This document shows, piece after piece, positions 42,907 through 51,936 of a DNA stretch of 64,000 nt. The notes beneath the pieces are model-generated. The model made no database searches, was not told where the DNA came from, and was given only the letters and a program-made list of their open reading frames with translations. Source of the stretch: Candidatus Zhuqueibacterota bacterium (GTDB lineage Bacteria; Zhuqueibacterota; Zhuqueibacteria; Oceanimicrobiales; Oceanimicrobiaceae); NCBI GenBank assembly GCA_029261995.1, contig JAJDAF010000061.1, positions 1 through 64,000 on the forward strand, written 5' to 3'. A program made the translations under genes and the position numbers. The number at the start of each line of letters is the position of its first letter. Within the stretch, counting starts at the first letter, position 1.

Positions 42907-43201
42907 CAAAAAGTTCAACTGGCCGACGCAGTTTTGGAAAACGGGCAAAAAGGCCCCAGGATAGCGACCATAAACACCTTGACTTTTGTTTTGGTATTGT
43001 TGTACCTTGAGCGCAAGACTAGGCCCCAAGGTAGTTCTTTGACTCACCCCTCCAGTCGAAATGAGAGATTGTTTCGGCTTTTTTATTCTCCCCTCAGACG
43101 TTGGCGTAGCATGTATGTTGTCGTGTTTCGACGCGACACAGTTTGCTATTTTCGACGCCATGCAATATCCCATATTGCAATCCACGGCCCTGAAATATAG
43201 G

Positions 43202-43217
43202 TGGCATGGATTTTGTA
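43202..43217 (+). promoter_or_regulatory. candidate sigma-54 promoter for prkA operon
   Basis: TGGCATGGATTTTGTA matches the TGGCAC-N5-TTGCW consensus at all but two positions (T for C in the -24 box, T for C in the -12 box). The invariant GG is kept. The -12 GC reads GT, which weakens the call. It lies about 70 bases before ATG 43288. prkA (yeaG) operons are known to use sigma-54 in enterobacteria. Confidence 0.42.
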
Positions 43218-43287
43218 TATATTAAGCAAATGCGCGACTTGCCGCAGTTAAGGAAGAATTTGCCCACTTTGAACTTGGAGGTGCGTT

Positions 43288-45381
43288 ATGAGCTCCAAAT
43301 CCGATCCCAAAGCATCATCCCAAACCACATCAGACAACAGCGTTGTTTCCCTGATCAAGGGTCTCCAGGATGTCAATGAATACCGACAACTGACCTGGGA
43401 GGGAAGCTTCGTGGAATACCTTGACTTGGTCAGGGCAAATCCGGGCGTGACGCGCAATGCGTTCCAGCGACTCTATGACATGCTTGTTTCGTACGGCACG
43501 GAAGAGTATGTCGAATACAACGAAAAAGTCATTCGCTACAAATTCTTCGACGATCCTGTTGATGGTGGACATGATGCCGTCTTCGGACTGGAAAGGCCGC
43601 TGCAGAAGTTTGTCAATCTCATCAACTCGGCGGCAAAGGGTTATGGTACCGAGAAACGCGTGTTCCTTCTGCACGGCCCTGTTGGCAGTTCAAAAAGTAC
43701 AATAGTGCGCTTGTTGAAAAAGGGACTCGAGGCCTACTCAAAAACTGAAGAAGGCGCGATGTTCACCTATTCGTGGCTAGTCAAAGACGAAGATGGCAAT
43801 GAACACTGGGAAGACTCCCCGATGCACGAGGAGCCACTCCTGCTGATCCCCGAAGGATTTCGCGCGAAAGCCTTAGAAGAACTCAGCCGCGAATTACCCC
43901 AGAACCAAAAAATTCAAGTCAAAGGCGAGCTGAACCCGTTTTGCAGATACATCTATCAGGAAAAAAGTCACGAGTACGGTGGGGATTGGAGCCGAATTAT
44001 TCAAGATGTCAAAGTCAGGCGGCTGTTGTTGTCGGAGAAAGACAGAATCGGCGTCGGCACTTTCCAGCCGAAGGATGAGAAGAATCAAGACTCAACCGAG
44101 TTGACCGGTGACATCAACTACAGAAAAATCGCGCAGTACGGCTCAGACTCGGATCCCCGCGCCTTCAACTTTGACGGCGAGCTAAACATCGCGAATCGCG
44201 GTCTCGTCGAGTTCATCGAAGTGCTGAAGCTTGATGTTGCTTTCCTTTATGACCTGCTGGGCGCATCTCAAGAACACAAAATCAAGCCCAAGAAGTTTGC
44301 GCAGACGGACATCGATGAGGTGATCATCGGCCACACCAATGAGCCTGAATACAAAAAACTGCAGTCCAACGAATTCATGGAAGCTCTGCGCGATCGTACG
44401 GTCAAGATCGATGTTCCCTACATCACGCGACTGTCTGACGAAATCCGGATTTACGAAAAGGACTACAATGCCAGCCGAATCATAGGCAAGCACATTGCTC
44501 CTCACACCATCGAACTTGCGGCGATGTGGGCCGTTCTGACCCGTTTGGAAGATCCGAAGAAGGCACAGCTTACCTTGTTGCAGAAGCTCAAGCTTTACGA
44601 CGGCAAGACTTTGCCTGGTTTCACCGAAGACAACATCAAAGAGTTAAGGCTGGAATCGGACCGCGAGGGAATGGATGGCATCTCGCCGCGCTACATTCAG
44701 GACAAAATCTCCAACGCTCTGGTCAGCGACGAAGGCCGCACCTGCATCAACCCGTTCATGGTTCTGAATGAGCTTGAAGATGGGCTTCGGCACCACTCGC
44801 TGATTACCAACGAGGAGCAGAAGAAGCGCTACCGCGAGCTTCTCAGCATCGTTAAAGATGAGTACGCCGACATCGTCAAGTCTGAAGTGCAGCGCGCTAT
44901 TGCCGCTGACGAGGAGGCGCTGAAAAAGCTATGCGGCAATTATATTGACAATGTCAAAGCCTACACCCAGAAGGAAAAGGTCAAGAATAAGTACACCGGC
45001 CAGGACGAGGAGCCGGATGAAAGACTGATGCGCTCCATCGAGCAGAAGATCGACATCCCGGAAAGCAGAAAAGATGACTTCCGCCGGGAGATTATGAATT
45101 ACATCGGCGCCCTCGCGCTCGAGAACAAATCGTTCGACTATCGCTCCAATGAGCGGCTACAGAAAGCCCTGGAACTCAAGCTTTTCGAGGATCAGAAAGA
45201 TTCGATCAAGCTCACGTCGCTGATTTCGAATGTCGTGGACAAAGAAACGCAAGAGAAGATAGACGTGGTAAAATCGCGAATGATCAAGTACTTCGGGTAC
45301 AATGACGAAAGCGCGACGGATGTGCTGAACTACGTAGCCAGCATTTTCGCCAGAGGAGATGTAAAGGACTCACTGCAGTAG
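43288..45381 (+). CDS. prkA: PrkA-family serine protein kinase
   Basis: A 697-residue protein with an N-terminal AAA-like domain and a C-terminal PrkA kinase-like region. The P-loop is [14 protein letters not shown] near residue 130. [23 protein letters not shown] and [18 protein letters not shown] are typical of the family. PrkA/YeaG acts in stress, starvation and sporulation responses and has also been reported as an AAA protease. GGAGG precedes ATG. It is followed at nine bases by the DUF444 gene, the conserved yeaG-yeaH order. Confidence 0.95.
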   Translation: MSSKSDPKASSQTTSDNSVVSLIKGLQDVNEYRQLTWEGSFVEYLDLVRANPGVTRNAFQRLYDMLVSYGTEEYVEYNEKVIRYKFFDDPVDGGHDAVFGLERPLQKFVNLINSAAKGYGTEKRVFLLHGPVGSSKSTIVRLLKKGLEAYSKTEEGAMFTYSWLVKDEDGNEHWEDSPMHEEPLLLIPEGFRAKALEELSRELPQNQKIQVKGELNPFCRYIYQEKSHEYGGDWSRIIQDVKVRRLLLSEKDRIGVGTFQPKDEKNQDSTELTGDINYRKIAQYGSDSDPRAFNFDGELNIANRGLVEFIEVLKLDVAFLYDLLGASQEHKIKPKKFAQTDIDEVIIGHTNEPEYKKLQSNEFMEALRDRTVKIDVPYITRLSDEIRIYEKDYNASRIIGKHIAPHTIELAAMWAVLTRLEDPKKAQLTLLQKLKLYDGKTLPGFTEDNIKELRLESDREGMDGISPRYIQDKISNALVSDEGRTCINPFMVLNELEDGLRHHSLITNEEQKKRYRELLSIVKDEYADIVKSEVQRAIAADEEALKKLCGNYIDNVKAYTQKEKVKNKYTGQDEEPDERLMRSIEQKIDIPESRKDDFRREIMNYIGALALENKSFDYRSNERLQKALELKLFEDQKDSIKLTSLISNVVDKETQEKIDVVKSRMIKYFGYNDESATDVLNYVASIFARGDVKDSLQ

Positions 45382-45390
45382 GGGATAGTC

Positions 45391-46497
45391 ATGGTCAAGC
45401 GAATTGACAAAGATGCCAGCCGCTTCCGCCAAATCATCCGCGGCAAAGTCAAGAAGAACTTGAAGAAGTACGTGACGCGCGGTGAATTGATCGGCAAGAA
45501 AGGCAAAGACCTGGTCAGTATTCCCATCGACCAGATCAATGTGCCACGTTTCCGGTTCAGTTCGCGCAAGAGCGGCGGCGTAGGTCAGGGCGGGGGCGAT
45601 ATCGGCACACCCATCGGGAGTGGTTCCGGTCAGGATGGCGCCGGGGAAGCCGGAGACGCTCCTGGCCGCCATATCCTGGAAGTAGACATCTCGCTGGATG
45701 AGTTGGCGCAGATGCTGGGTGAAGAACTCGAGCTGCCGAACATTGAGCCCAAGGGCAAGAAGAATATCCATTCAGACAAAGACCGCTACACGGGCATCAG
45801 CGACACCGGGCCGGAGTCCCTCCGACACTTCAAACGCACTTACAAACAGGCGCTCCGGCGTCAGATTATCTCACAAAGCTACAACCCCGACAATCCGGCG
45901 ATCGTGCCGATCAGGGAGGACCGGAGATACCGGACCTGGAAAACCGTTGTTCAGCCGGAAAGCAATGCCGTCATCATTTACATGATGGACGTCTCCGGCT
46001 CGATGGGAGATGAGCAGAAAGAGATTGTACGGACGCAATCGTTCTGGATAGACACATGGCTGCACTACCAGTACGAGAATATCGAAACGCGCTATGTGAT
46101 ACACGATGCGGTAGCCAGAGAGGTGGACAAAGAGACCTTCTACCACACCCGCGAGAGCGGCGGCACCATCATTTCGTCGGCTTACAAGGTGGCGGCCAGG
46201 ATCATGGAACAGGATTACAATCCGGCCGAGTGGAACATCTACTTGTTCCACTTTTCAGATGGCGACAACTGGGGTGAAATAGATACGGATGAGTGCGTGG
46301 CCCTGTTGACCAAAACTCTCTTGCCGAGAATCAATCTCTTCTGCTACGGGCAGGTAGAGAGCCCGTACGGCAGCGGCCTGTTTATTCGCGATCTCGAAGA
46401 GTATTTGCCGGACGAGGAAAAGCTCGTGCTCTCAGAAATACCTGACAAGGAAGGCATCTATCAGTCGATTAAAGACTTTCTCGGCAAGGGGAAGTAG
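45391..46497 (+). CDS. yeaH: DUF444 / YeaH-family protein
   Basis: A 368-residue protein. [20 protein letters not shown] begins it, then [18 protein letters not shown] Gly-rich linker lies at about 60-90. The C-terminal half is a von Willebrand A-like domain with the metal-ion motif DVSGSM at about 204. The family always accompanies prkA and spoVR. Its biochemical role is not known, but the VWA fold suggests it bridges or regulates the PrkA ATPase, as VWA proteins do with MoxR AAA proteins. Confidence 0.93.
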   Translation: MVKRIDKDASRFRQIIRGKVKKNLKKYVTRGELIGKKGKDLVSIPIDQINVPRFRFSSRKSGGVGQGGGDIGTPIGSGSGQDGAGEAGDAPGRHILEVDISLDELAQMLGEELELPNIEPKGKKNIHSDKDRYTGISDTGPESLRHFKRTYKQALRRQIISQSYNPDNPAIVPIREDRRYRTWKTVVQPESNAVIIYMMDVSGSMGDEQKEIVRTQSFWIDTWLHYQYENIETRYVIHDAVAREVDKETFYHTRESGGTIISSAYKVAARIMEQDYNPAEWNIYLFHFSDGDNWGEIDTDECVALLTKTLLPRINLFCYGQVESPYGSGLFIRDLEEYLPDEEKLVLSEIPDKEGIYQSIKDFLGKGK

Positions 46498-46519
46498 GAC
46501 AATCTAGCTCAGGCGACGC

Positions 46520-47995
46520 ATGGAACTACCTGTTGAACTCGACACAATCCGCCAGGAAATCAGGGGATATGCCCTTGACTATGGCCTTGATTTCTATGAT
46601 ACCATTTTCGAATTGGTCGAGTTTGATGAACTAAACGAAGTCGCCGCCTATGGCGGATTCCCAACCCGCTATCCACATTGGCGTTTTGGGATGGAATATG
46701 ACGAGCTGTCGAAAGGGTACGAGTACGGTCTGCAGAAGATCTATGAGTTGGTGATCAACAACGACCCCTGTTACGCCTACCTGATGAAATCAAACAAGTT
46801 GGTTGACCAGAAGCTGGTGATGGCACACGTTTACGGCCATTGCGATTTCTTCAAGAACAATCTCTGGTTTTCGAAAACCAACCGCAAAATGATGGACGAG
46901 ATGGCAAATCACGCCATTCAGATCCGTCGTTATGTTGAAAAATATGGCGCGGAGGCTGTCGAGGACTTCATCGAAGTTTGCCTTTCTCTCGAAAATTTGA
47001 TCGATCCGCATTTGCCCTTCATCAAACGCGAACGAGACGGCGTTTCCGGCGAAGGTGAGCCGGTCACACCCGTGAAGATGAAGAGTAAGGCCTACATGGA
47101 TTCATTTATTAACCCGAAGGAGTACCTCGATGAGCAGGCCCGTCTGGCCGAGGAAAGACTTCTACTGGAGAAAACAAAGTTCCCGCTGAATCCGCAGCGC
47201 GACGTATTGCAATTCCTGCTCGGACATGCCCCTCTTGAGAAATGGCAATCCGAGATCCTTGCAATCGTACGAAAAGAGGCCTATTATTTCGCTCCTCAGG
47301 GTCAGACAAAGATTATGAACGAAGGTTGGGCAACCTACTGGCACTCGCGAATCATGACGGAACAGTGCCTCACAGATGCGGATATTATCGACTACGCCGA
47401 CCATCACTCCGGCACCGTTGCAACCAGTCCGGGTCGCCTGAATCCATACAAAGTCGGTCTCGAACTCTTCCGGGATATCGAATCGCGCTGGGACAAAGGC
47501 AAGTTCGGTAAAGAGTACGAGCAGTGCGACGACTGGGAAACCAAGCGCAACTGGGATAAGAAACTGGGTCTTGGAAGAGAAAAAATTTTCGAAGTACGGA
47601 GAATGTACAACGACCTGATGTTCATCGATGCCTTCCTGACTCCAGAGTTCTGCATTGAGCACAAACTCTTCGTCTACGAGTACAGTGACCGAAACGACAT
47701 GTATGTCATATCGGATCGCGAGTTCAACATGATCAAGCAGAAATTGTTGCAGGGACTCACCAACTTCGGACAGCCATTCATCTACGTAGAAGATGCGAAC
47801 TACCTGAATCGCGGCGAACTCTACCTGTCACACCAGCATGAAGGCGTCGAGTTGCAATTGGATGAGGCTCAGGACACCCTCGAGAACCTGGTCAAGATTT
47901 GGAAGCGCCCGGTCCACATAGAAAGCATTCTGGATGAAGCAAGGACACTGATCTCGTATGACGGCAAGGAACACAGTGAAGTCGAAATAGAATGA
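46520..47995 (+). CDS. spoVR: SpoVR-family protein
   Basis: A 491-residue protein with FYDTIFELVEFDELNEVAAYGG near the N-terminus and MNEGWATYWHSRIM at about 260. HVYGHCDFFKNNLWF and YADHHSGTVATSPGRLNPY carry many His. SpoVR and E. coli YcgB are needed in sporulation cortex formation and stress or stationary-phase physiology. The molecular function is not known. Third gene of the prkA-yeaH-spoVR operon, 22 bases after yeaH. This organism need not form spores, as the trio is common in non-sporulating bacteria. Confidence 0.94.
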   Translation: MELPVELDTIRQEIRGYALDYGLDFYDTIFELVEFDELNEVAAYGGFPTRYPHWRFGMEYDELSKGYEYGLQKIYELVINNDPCYAYLMKSNKLVDQKLVMAHVYGHCDFFKNNLWFSKTNRKMMDEMANHAIQIRRYVEKYGAEAVEDFIEVCLSLENLIDPHLPFIKRERDGVSGEGEPVTPVKMKSKAYMDSFINPKEYLDEQARLAEERLLLEKTKFPLNPQRDVLQFLLGHAPLEKWQSEILAIVRKEAYYFAPQGQTKIMNEGWATYWHSRIMTEQCLTDADIIDYADHHSGTVATSPGRLNPYKVGLELFRDIESRWDKGKFGKEYEQCDDWETKRNWDKKLGLGREKIFEVRRMYNDLMFIDAFLTPEFCIEHKLFVYEYSDRNDMYVISDREFNMIKQKLLQGLTNFGQPFIYVEDANYLNRGELYLSHQHEGVELQLDEAQDTLENLVKIWKRPVHIESILDEARTLISYDGKEHSEVEIE

Positions 47996-48045
47996 TTTGG
48001 ATTTGGTCCACCAATTGCTAAATTTCAGTATTATCGGAGATGAGT

Positions 48046-48531
48046 ATGGATTCTGGAAAGCACGTTGTTCGGGAACTCGAGCGCCGACTCAAGTCGGATG
48101 GAGAAAAAGCATTTCGGTTCACACATATTTGTCAAGCACAGGAACTTCGCGTTGAGTTCGCAGATATCGACCGCTACAGTGCAGTCGTGATGGCGATCGA
48201 AGTTGCTCTGATAGAGCCCTCTGCACAAACCAGCCGCGTGGCCTCAAAACAACAAGCACTTGACCTCTCCGAAAGATTGTCATACCTCTGCAATGAATTG
48301 AACGTCCTGGAAATCGACTCGGAGCATGACTGCGTGCAGTTGCGTTCCGCACTCGTCGAGCATGACGATGGCAGCCGTAGCTACTTTGAACTGCAGCTTC
48401 GGGGCGACTTCCTGTCTCTTCATAAGTATCGGGTTTACAACCTGCAGCGCAAACAGACCAGCTTTTTGCTTTCTCATGATGTGCTGGCCCGACTCGTAAA
48501 CGACCTGCTGGATGACGTTGCCGCAGCATAG
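48046..48531 (+). CDS. hypothetical cytoplasmic protein
   Basis: A 161-residue protein with no signal peptide or membrane segments. It begins with a charged helix (HVVRELERRLKSDGEKAF), followed by mixed strands and helices. No known motif is recognised. The start at ATG 48046 has GGAG six bases upstream. ATG 48040 in the same frame would directly abut that site. It lies 50 bases after spoVR on the same strand and may be a fourth, uncharacterised member of that unit. Confidence 0.7.
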   Translation: MDSGKHVVRELERRLKSDGEKAFRFTHICQAQELRVEFADIDRYSAVVMAIEVALIEPSAQTSRVASKQQALDLSERLSYLCNELNVLEIDSEHDCVQLRSALVEHDDGSRSYFELQLRGDFLSLHKYRVYNLQRKQTSFLLSHDVLARLVNDLLDDVAAA

Positions 48532-48600
48532 TAATCCGGGTGGCACTTGGCATCGAGAACAGTTGGTTGCAAAGTCAACACGACCTTTGAGTGGGAGGAA

Positions 48601-48834
48601 ATGAGTACAAACGAAGCTAAATCCAAACGCGGCTTTACGGCGCCTGAAAAATGGGTGATCTGGGGAGTTTTCTGTCTGCTTGTCGGACTAAGCACCTATC
48701 GCTTTGCCGTGTTCGCCGGCCTGATGATTCTATCCGTCGGGCTCTACCTGACTCGACAGCGCGCCTTTGGCTGGGGCGTTCTACTCTGTTGTGTCGGTCT
48801 CCTGAGCCTGTTCTTCAGTAAATCCCTGGTATAA
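48601..48834 (+). CDS. small two-helix membrane protein
   Basis: A 77-residue protein. A basic, polar N-terminus (STNEAKSKRGFTAPEKW) is followed by three closely spaced hydrophobic stretches: VIWGVFCLLVGLSTY, FAVFAGLMILSVGLYL and WGVLLCCVGLLSLFF. GGGAGGAA lies before ATG 48601. It ends one base before the next gene, suggesting coupling. Function is unknown. Confidence 0.65.
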   Translation: MSTNEAKSKRGFTAPEKWVIWGVFCLLVGLSTYRFAVFAGLMILSVGLYLTRQRAFGWGVLLCCVGLLSLFFSKSLV

Positions 48835-48835
48835 A

Positions 48836-50131
48836 ATGATCAAGAAAACGATTGTAGGTTTGACAGTTGCAGGATTCTGCTTGTTCAACTGGTTTGACCT
48901 CGGCATGGCACAGACATCGGGAAAAGTGGCCGTACTTTGGTGTGACCCGCTGCTGAACATCAGCAAGCTGGGCACGCGTACGGGAATTCTCAACATTCTG
49001 GAGAGCGCTGAGTCGTCAGGCTTTCAGGCGATCGCGCTTGGCGTGAAGGGAATCAATGGCCAAGTACTGTATGACAGCAAGATTGCCCCCCGACTACTGG
49101 AATGGAAAAACACGCGTGTGCCGCTCGACTTCGATATGGTGCAAACCTTCATAAATGAGGCGCACCGCAAGAGTCTACAGGTCTATGCTGTCTTCCCGGT
49201 TTTCTCAGAGGGGGAGATGTTGGAGAGAGTCGGTCCGCTGTACGATGACCACCTTGACTGGCAGTCGATGGTCTATGTTGTGGAGGATGGTGAGCCTCAG
49301 ATTATCCCGATGACTCAGTGGGCGTACGGACCGGTTGCCTTTGCAAATCCACACCTGAGCGCGGTGCAAGACTACGAAATTTCGGTGATCAAGGAATTCA
49401 CTCAAAAGTACAGCATGGACGGAATCATCCTGGATAAAATCCGGTTTTCAGGCCTTGAAGCAGACTTTTCGGACCAGACACGAGAGCAGTTCGAGCAACT
49501 CACTGGCACGAAAGTAGACTGGTGGCCGCAGGATATTTTTGAATGGCAACAATCAGACGGAGAGTGGCAGATCGTGCCTGGTCGTCAGTTCAATGCCTGG
49601 CTGGAGTTCCGGGCAAAGTCCATGCAGAAATTTGTGGGCCGGGTCGTGACGGAAGTGCAAAAACTGGATGCCACGTTGCCCATCGGAAATTTCACCGGCA
49701 GTTGGTACCCAACTTACTACGAGTACGGCATCAATTGGGCCAGCCAGAATAATATCCCGGAAGACTCATGGGCAACTGCGGAATACAACAAAACTGCCAT
49801 CGCCGAGAAACTCAACTATTCTGTCGTTGGCTGTTTTTTTCCGCGTGTAACCATAAGAGATGCGGAGGATGTTGGCGCCGAGTGGTGGATGAGTGTCGAG
49901 GGCGGTGCAACCGTGTCGATGGAGGTCATTGATCAGGTCACGCCAGTGTACGCAGCCATTCTGGTAGAGCAATTCAAGAACGACGAAGAGAAGTTTAAGG
50001 AGTCAATTCGCATGGCTCTGGAACTTACGAATGGGCTCTATCTGACGGATTACAGCACGATTGAGAAGTACGAATATTGGGATGAGATTAGATCGATTCT
50101 TGGTGCAACCGCTGGCAACACCGGCCGATGA
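48836..50131 (+). CDS. secreted GHL10 / alpha-amylase-superfamily-like protein
   Basis: A 431-residue exported protein with signal peptide (TIVGLTVAGFCLFNWFDLGMAQ, cleavage after MAQ). The rest is a TIM-barrel resembling glycosyl-hydrolase-like family 10: ESAESSGFQAIALGVKG, INEAHRKSLQVYAVFPVF, KYSMDGIILDKIRFSG (the usual D-G-I-x-L-D-x-x-R-Y strand) and LPIGNFTGSWYPTYYEYG. Such proteins may act on polysaccharides or peptidoglycan, though activity in this family is seldom proven. Convergent with the zincin gene 34 bases on. Confidence 0.78.
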   Translation: MIKKTIVGLTVAGFCLFNWFDLGMAQTSGKVAVLWCDPLLNISKLGTRTGILNILESAESSGFQAIALGVKGINGQVLYDSKIAPRLLEWKNTRVPLDFDMVQTFINEAHRKSLQVYAVFPVFSEGEMLERVGPLYDDHLDWQSMVYVVEDGEPQIIPMTQWAYGPVAFANPHLSAVQDYEISVIKEFTQKYSMDGIILDKIRFSGLEADFSDQTREQFEQLTGTKVDWWPQDIFEWQQSDGEWQIVPGRQFNAWLEFRAKSMQKFVGRVVTEVQKLDATLPIGNFTGSWYPTYYEYGINWASQNNIPEDSWATAEYNKTAIAEKLNYSVVGCFFPRVTIRDAEDVGAEWWMSVEGGATVSMEVIDQVTPVYAAILVEQFKNDEEKFKESIRMALELTNGLYLTDYSTIEKYEYWDEIRSILGATAGNTGR

Positions 50132-50165
50132 ACGCCGTTAACGCAACTCCCGAAGAGTTTGCCTG

Positions 50166-51485
50166 TCAGCGCGGCGCTTTCGTAATTTCTCCCAGGATGG
50201 CGAGGTAATCACGCAAAAGCGCGGGTGAACTCTCCCAGCCGTTCACAACCAGAACGTCCGTTTCCTTTTGCAGGACTTTCCCAAAACCCGGTTTTCCTCC
50301 GTGCATAATGGCCAGCACTTCAGTGTAGGCGTCGGCGAACTCCTCAGCGTCAGCGCTTGTGTCCCAGCTGGTGTAGGCAAGTACGAGCAGTTTGCCCGAA
50401 GTCTTGTGCTCGAGGATGGCGAAGGTGTCGCCATTCCAGCCGGCGGCGGCGGCAACACTTCTACTTTCGAGCCCCTGCTCTGAAAATACAATTCGCCACT
50501 GCAATTCCCCAAGCGTGTTTGTTTCAAGCAGTCGCCAATCCGCCAGCAACTCGTTTTCCGCCAGATTTGGCCAATGGTAAGTCTCGGGCCGTTCATCCGC
50601 GAGCCACTTCTCAGGATGCAGTATTTGTTCCGTTGACACGGGTGGCCGCCGGTAGAGTTCATCAACCTTGTCCCAGCCGTGTCCCTGGATTTCAAAGACA
50701 AACCCCATGCCTTTCAGGTAAGCGCCAATCATAGTCTCCAGCATGAAGGCTGGTATTTCGTCCATTTTGGCTACGGCATTCTTCAGTTCATCGTTCTGTG
50801 AGACCGGCAAGGCGCCGCTTTTTAGCATTTGTAGAAGTTGAGAGACACCCATCTGAGACTGCATGCGAATGGCTAGCTGCAGGACAGGCCTCTCCGGCAC
50901 AGCGCCAAACATGGACTTCATTGTCAATAGGGTCATCGCGTAGGTGGCCTCTCCCTCAACCACCGCTTGGCGAGCCAGGAGTTCGTCGTCGTTGAGGCCG
51001 GCCGCAGTTTGATGCAGCAGGTAGCCCCTCAAATCGTGGTACTGGTCTTGCAGACCGTGGTACAATTCATGCGCATATACAGCGTCACGCATCTGCTCCG
51101 GCAACTGCTGCATGACCACAAAAAAAGTACCCTTGTCGGGATCGTAGTAGGCCGCTGCCTGGCTTTGCATCACCAGTTTTACCAGACTTCTAACGTTGGC
51201 AATATCGGGTCCCCGATACAGGCCAAGGGCTTTGACGATCTTTCCGTAGTTCGCCTGTAAGTGTTCCGGCACCTGCATGTCAAACATTCGGTCCAGGTAG
51301 TCACCAAACTCTTTCTGGCTTTGCGTGGCAACCTTCACATCATTTCGAAATTTGACCCCACGAAGAGTCTCAAGTCTGCTTTGCACTGCTTTGACCCGGG
51401 TCGCGAGATCCTCAGCTTGGGCCAGAAGATTTGCTGAGCAGTCCAGGCTGCAGAACAACAGCATCCACACTGTGATTCTAATCAT
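50166..51485 (-). CDS. exported zincin-like metalloprotein
   Basis: A 439-residue protein. From ATG 51485 it has a signal peptide (ITVWMLLFCSLDCSANLLAQ). A zinc-metallopeptidase motif HELYH (H139, H143) sits in VYAHELYHGLQDQYHDL, and a downstream EGEATYAM near 177-180 can supply the third Glu ligand. The rest is helical and without known domains. Peptidase activity is plausible but untested. The start overlaps the thioesterase stop by eight bases. The longer in-frame start at 51569 would lie within that gene. Confidence 0.78.
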   Translation of the reverse strand: MIRITVWMLLFCSLDCSANLLAQAEDLATRVKAVQSRLETLRGVKFRNDVKVATQSQKEFGDYLDRMFDMQVPEHLQANYGKIVKALGLYRGPDIANVRSLVKLVMQSQAAAYYDPDKGTFFVVMQQLPEQMRDAVYAHELYHGLQDQYHDLRGYLLHQTAAGLNDDELLARQAVVEGEATYAMTLLTMKSMFGAVPERPVLQLAIRMQSQMGVSQLLQMLKSGALPVSQNDELKNAVAKMDEIPAFMLETMIGAYLKGMGFVFEIQGHGWDKVDELYRRPPVSTEQILHPEKWLADERPETYHWPNLAENELLADWRLLETNTLGELQWRIVFSEQGLESRSVAAAAGWNGDTFAILEHKTSGKLLVLAYTSWDTSADAEEFADAYTEVLAIMHGGKPGFGKVLQKETDVLVVNGWESSPALLRDYLAILGEITKAPR

Positions 51486-51930
51486 GGTCACTCCGGGCTT
51501 GTTCATTGAACGCGCAGTTAGCCAGAAAAACTTCCGGTACAAGTTGCATCTTGCGCTCCTTGTAATCAAAAAACAGCATCGCCGTCTTTGCTCTAGCGAT
51601 TTCCTTTCCGCTTGCGGCGGCCTCTATCTTGTAGAAGAAGTCAAACCCGAATCGCCTGAAATCCGCAGTGGTGACGGAAATTCTGAGTTCATCGCCCAGA
51701 AAAGCCTGGGCAAGATACAGCACCACGGAATCCGTCATGATCAGGCCGGAGCCACCAATGTCGAGTTCCGTGAAACCGAAGCTCTCGAGAAAGCGCACCC
51801 GGGCCTCATGGATTATCGAGAGAATCCTGTCGTTGCCCAAATGCCCGCCATAATTGAGGTCATCCACCCGTACCCGAAGGTCGGTCGCGAATGGAAAGGA
51901 TTCTGGCAGTCTAAGTTTTACTCTGGCCAT
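51478..51930 (-). CDS. hotdog-fold acyl-CoA thioesterase (4HBT family)
   Basis: A 150-residue protein of the 4-hydroxybenzoyl-CoA thioesterase type. RVDDLNYGGHLGNDRILSI is the diagnostic region, with D/N and H at the active-site helix; HEARVRFLESFGF follows. It hydrolyses an acyl-CoA of unknown chain. It lies between a propeller protein (six bases upstream) and a zincin (overlapping) in a three-gene minus-strand operon. Confidence 0.88.
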   Translation of the reverse strand: MARVKLRLPESFPFATDLRVRVDDLNYGGHLGNDRILSIIHEARVRFLESFGFTELDIGGSGLIMTDSVVLYLAQAFLGDELRISVTTADFRRFGFDFFYKIEAAASGKEIARAKTAMLFFDYKERKMQLVPEVFLANCAFNEQARSDHD

Positions 51931-51936
51931 GACTTG

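Larger units (their letters stand above)
42845..43287. promoter_or_regulatory. divergent regulatory region between comM and prkA with palindromes
   Basis: 443 bases without a convincing gene. On the prkA side there are: TTTCGACGC twice (43126-43134 and 43150-43158, 24 bases apart), an imperfect inverted repeat tgtcg...cgaca at 43119-43138, and a perfect palindrome TGCAATAT-ccc-ATATTGCA at 43161-43179. On the comM side there is the promoter above, and a seven-base stem taccttg/caaggta at 43003-43033. These sites fit activator binding upstream of the sigma-54-like promoter at 43202. Confidence 0.5.

Noticed and set aside
42757-43200. Open frames on both strands between comM and prkA
   Set aside because: They cover the comM promoter and the palindromes before prkA, have no good starts and no protein features.
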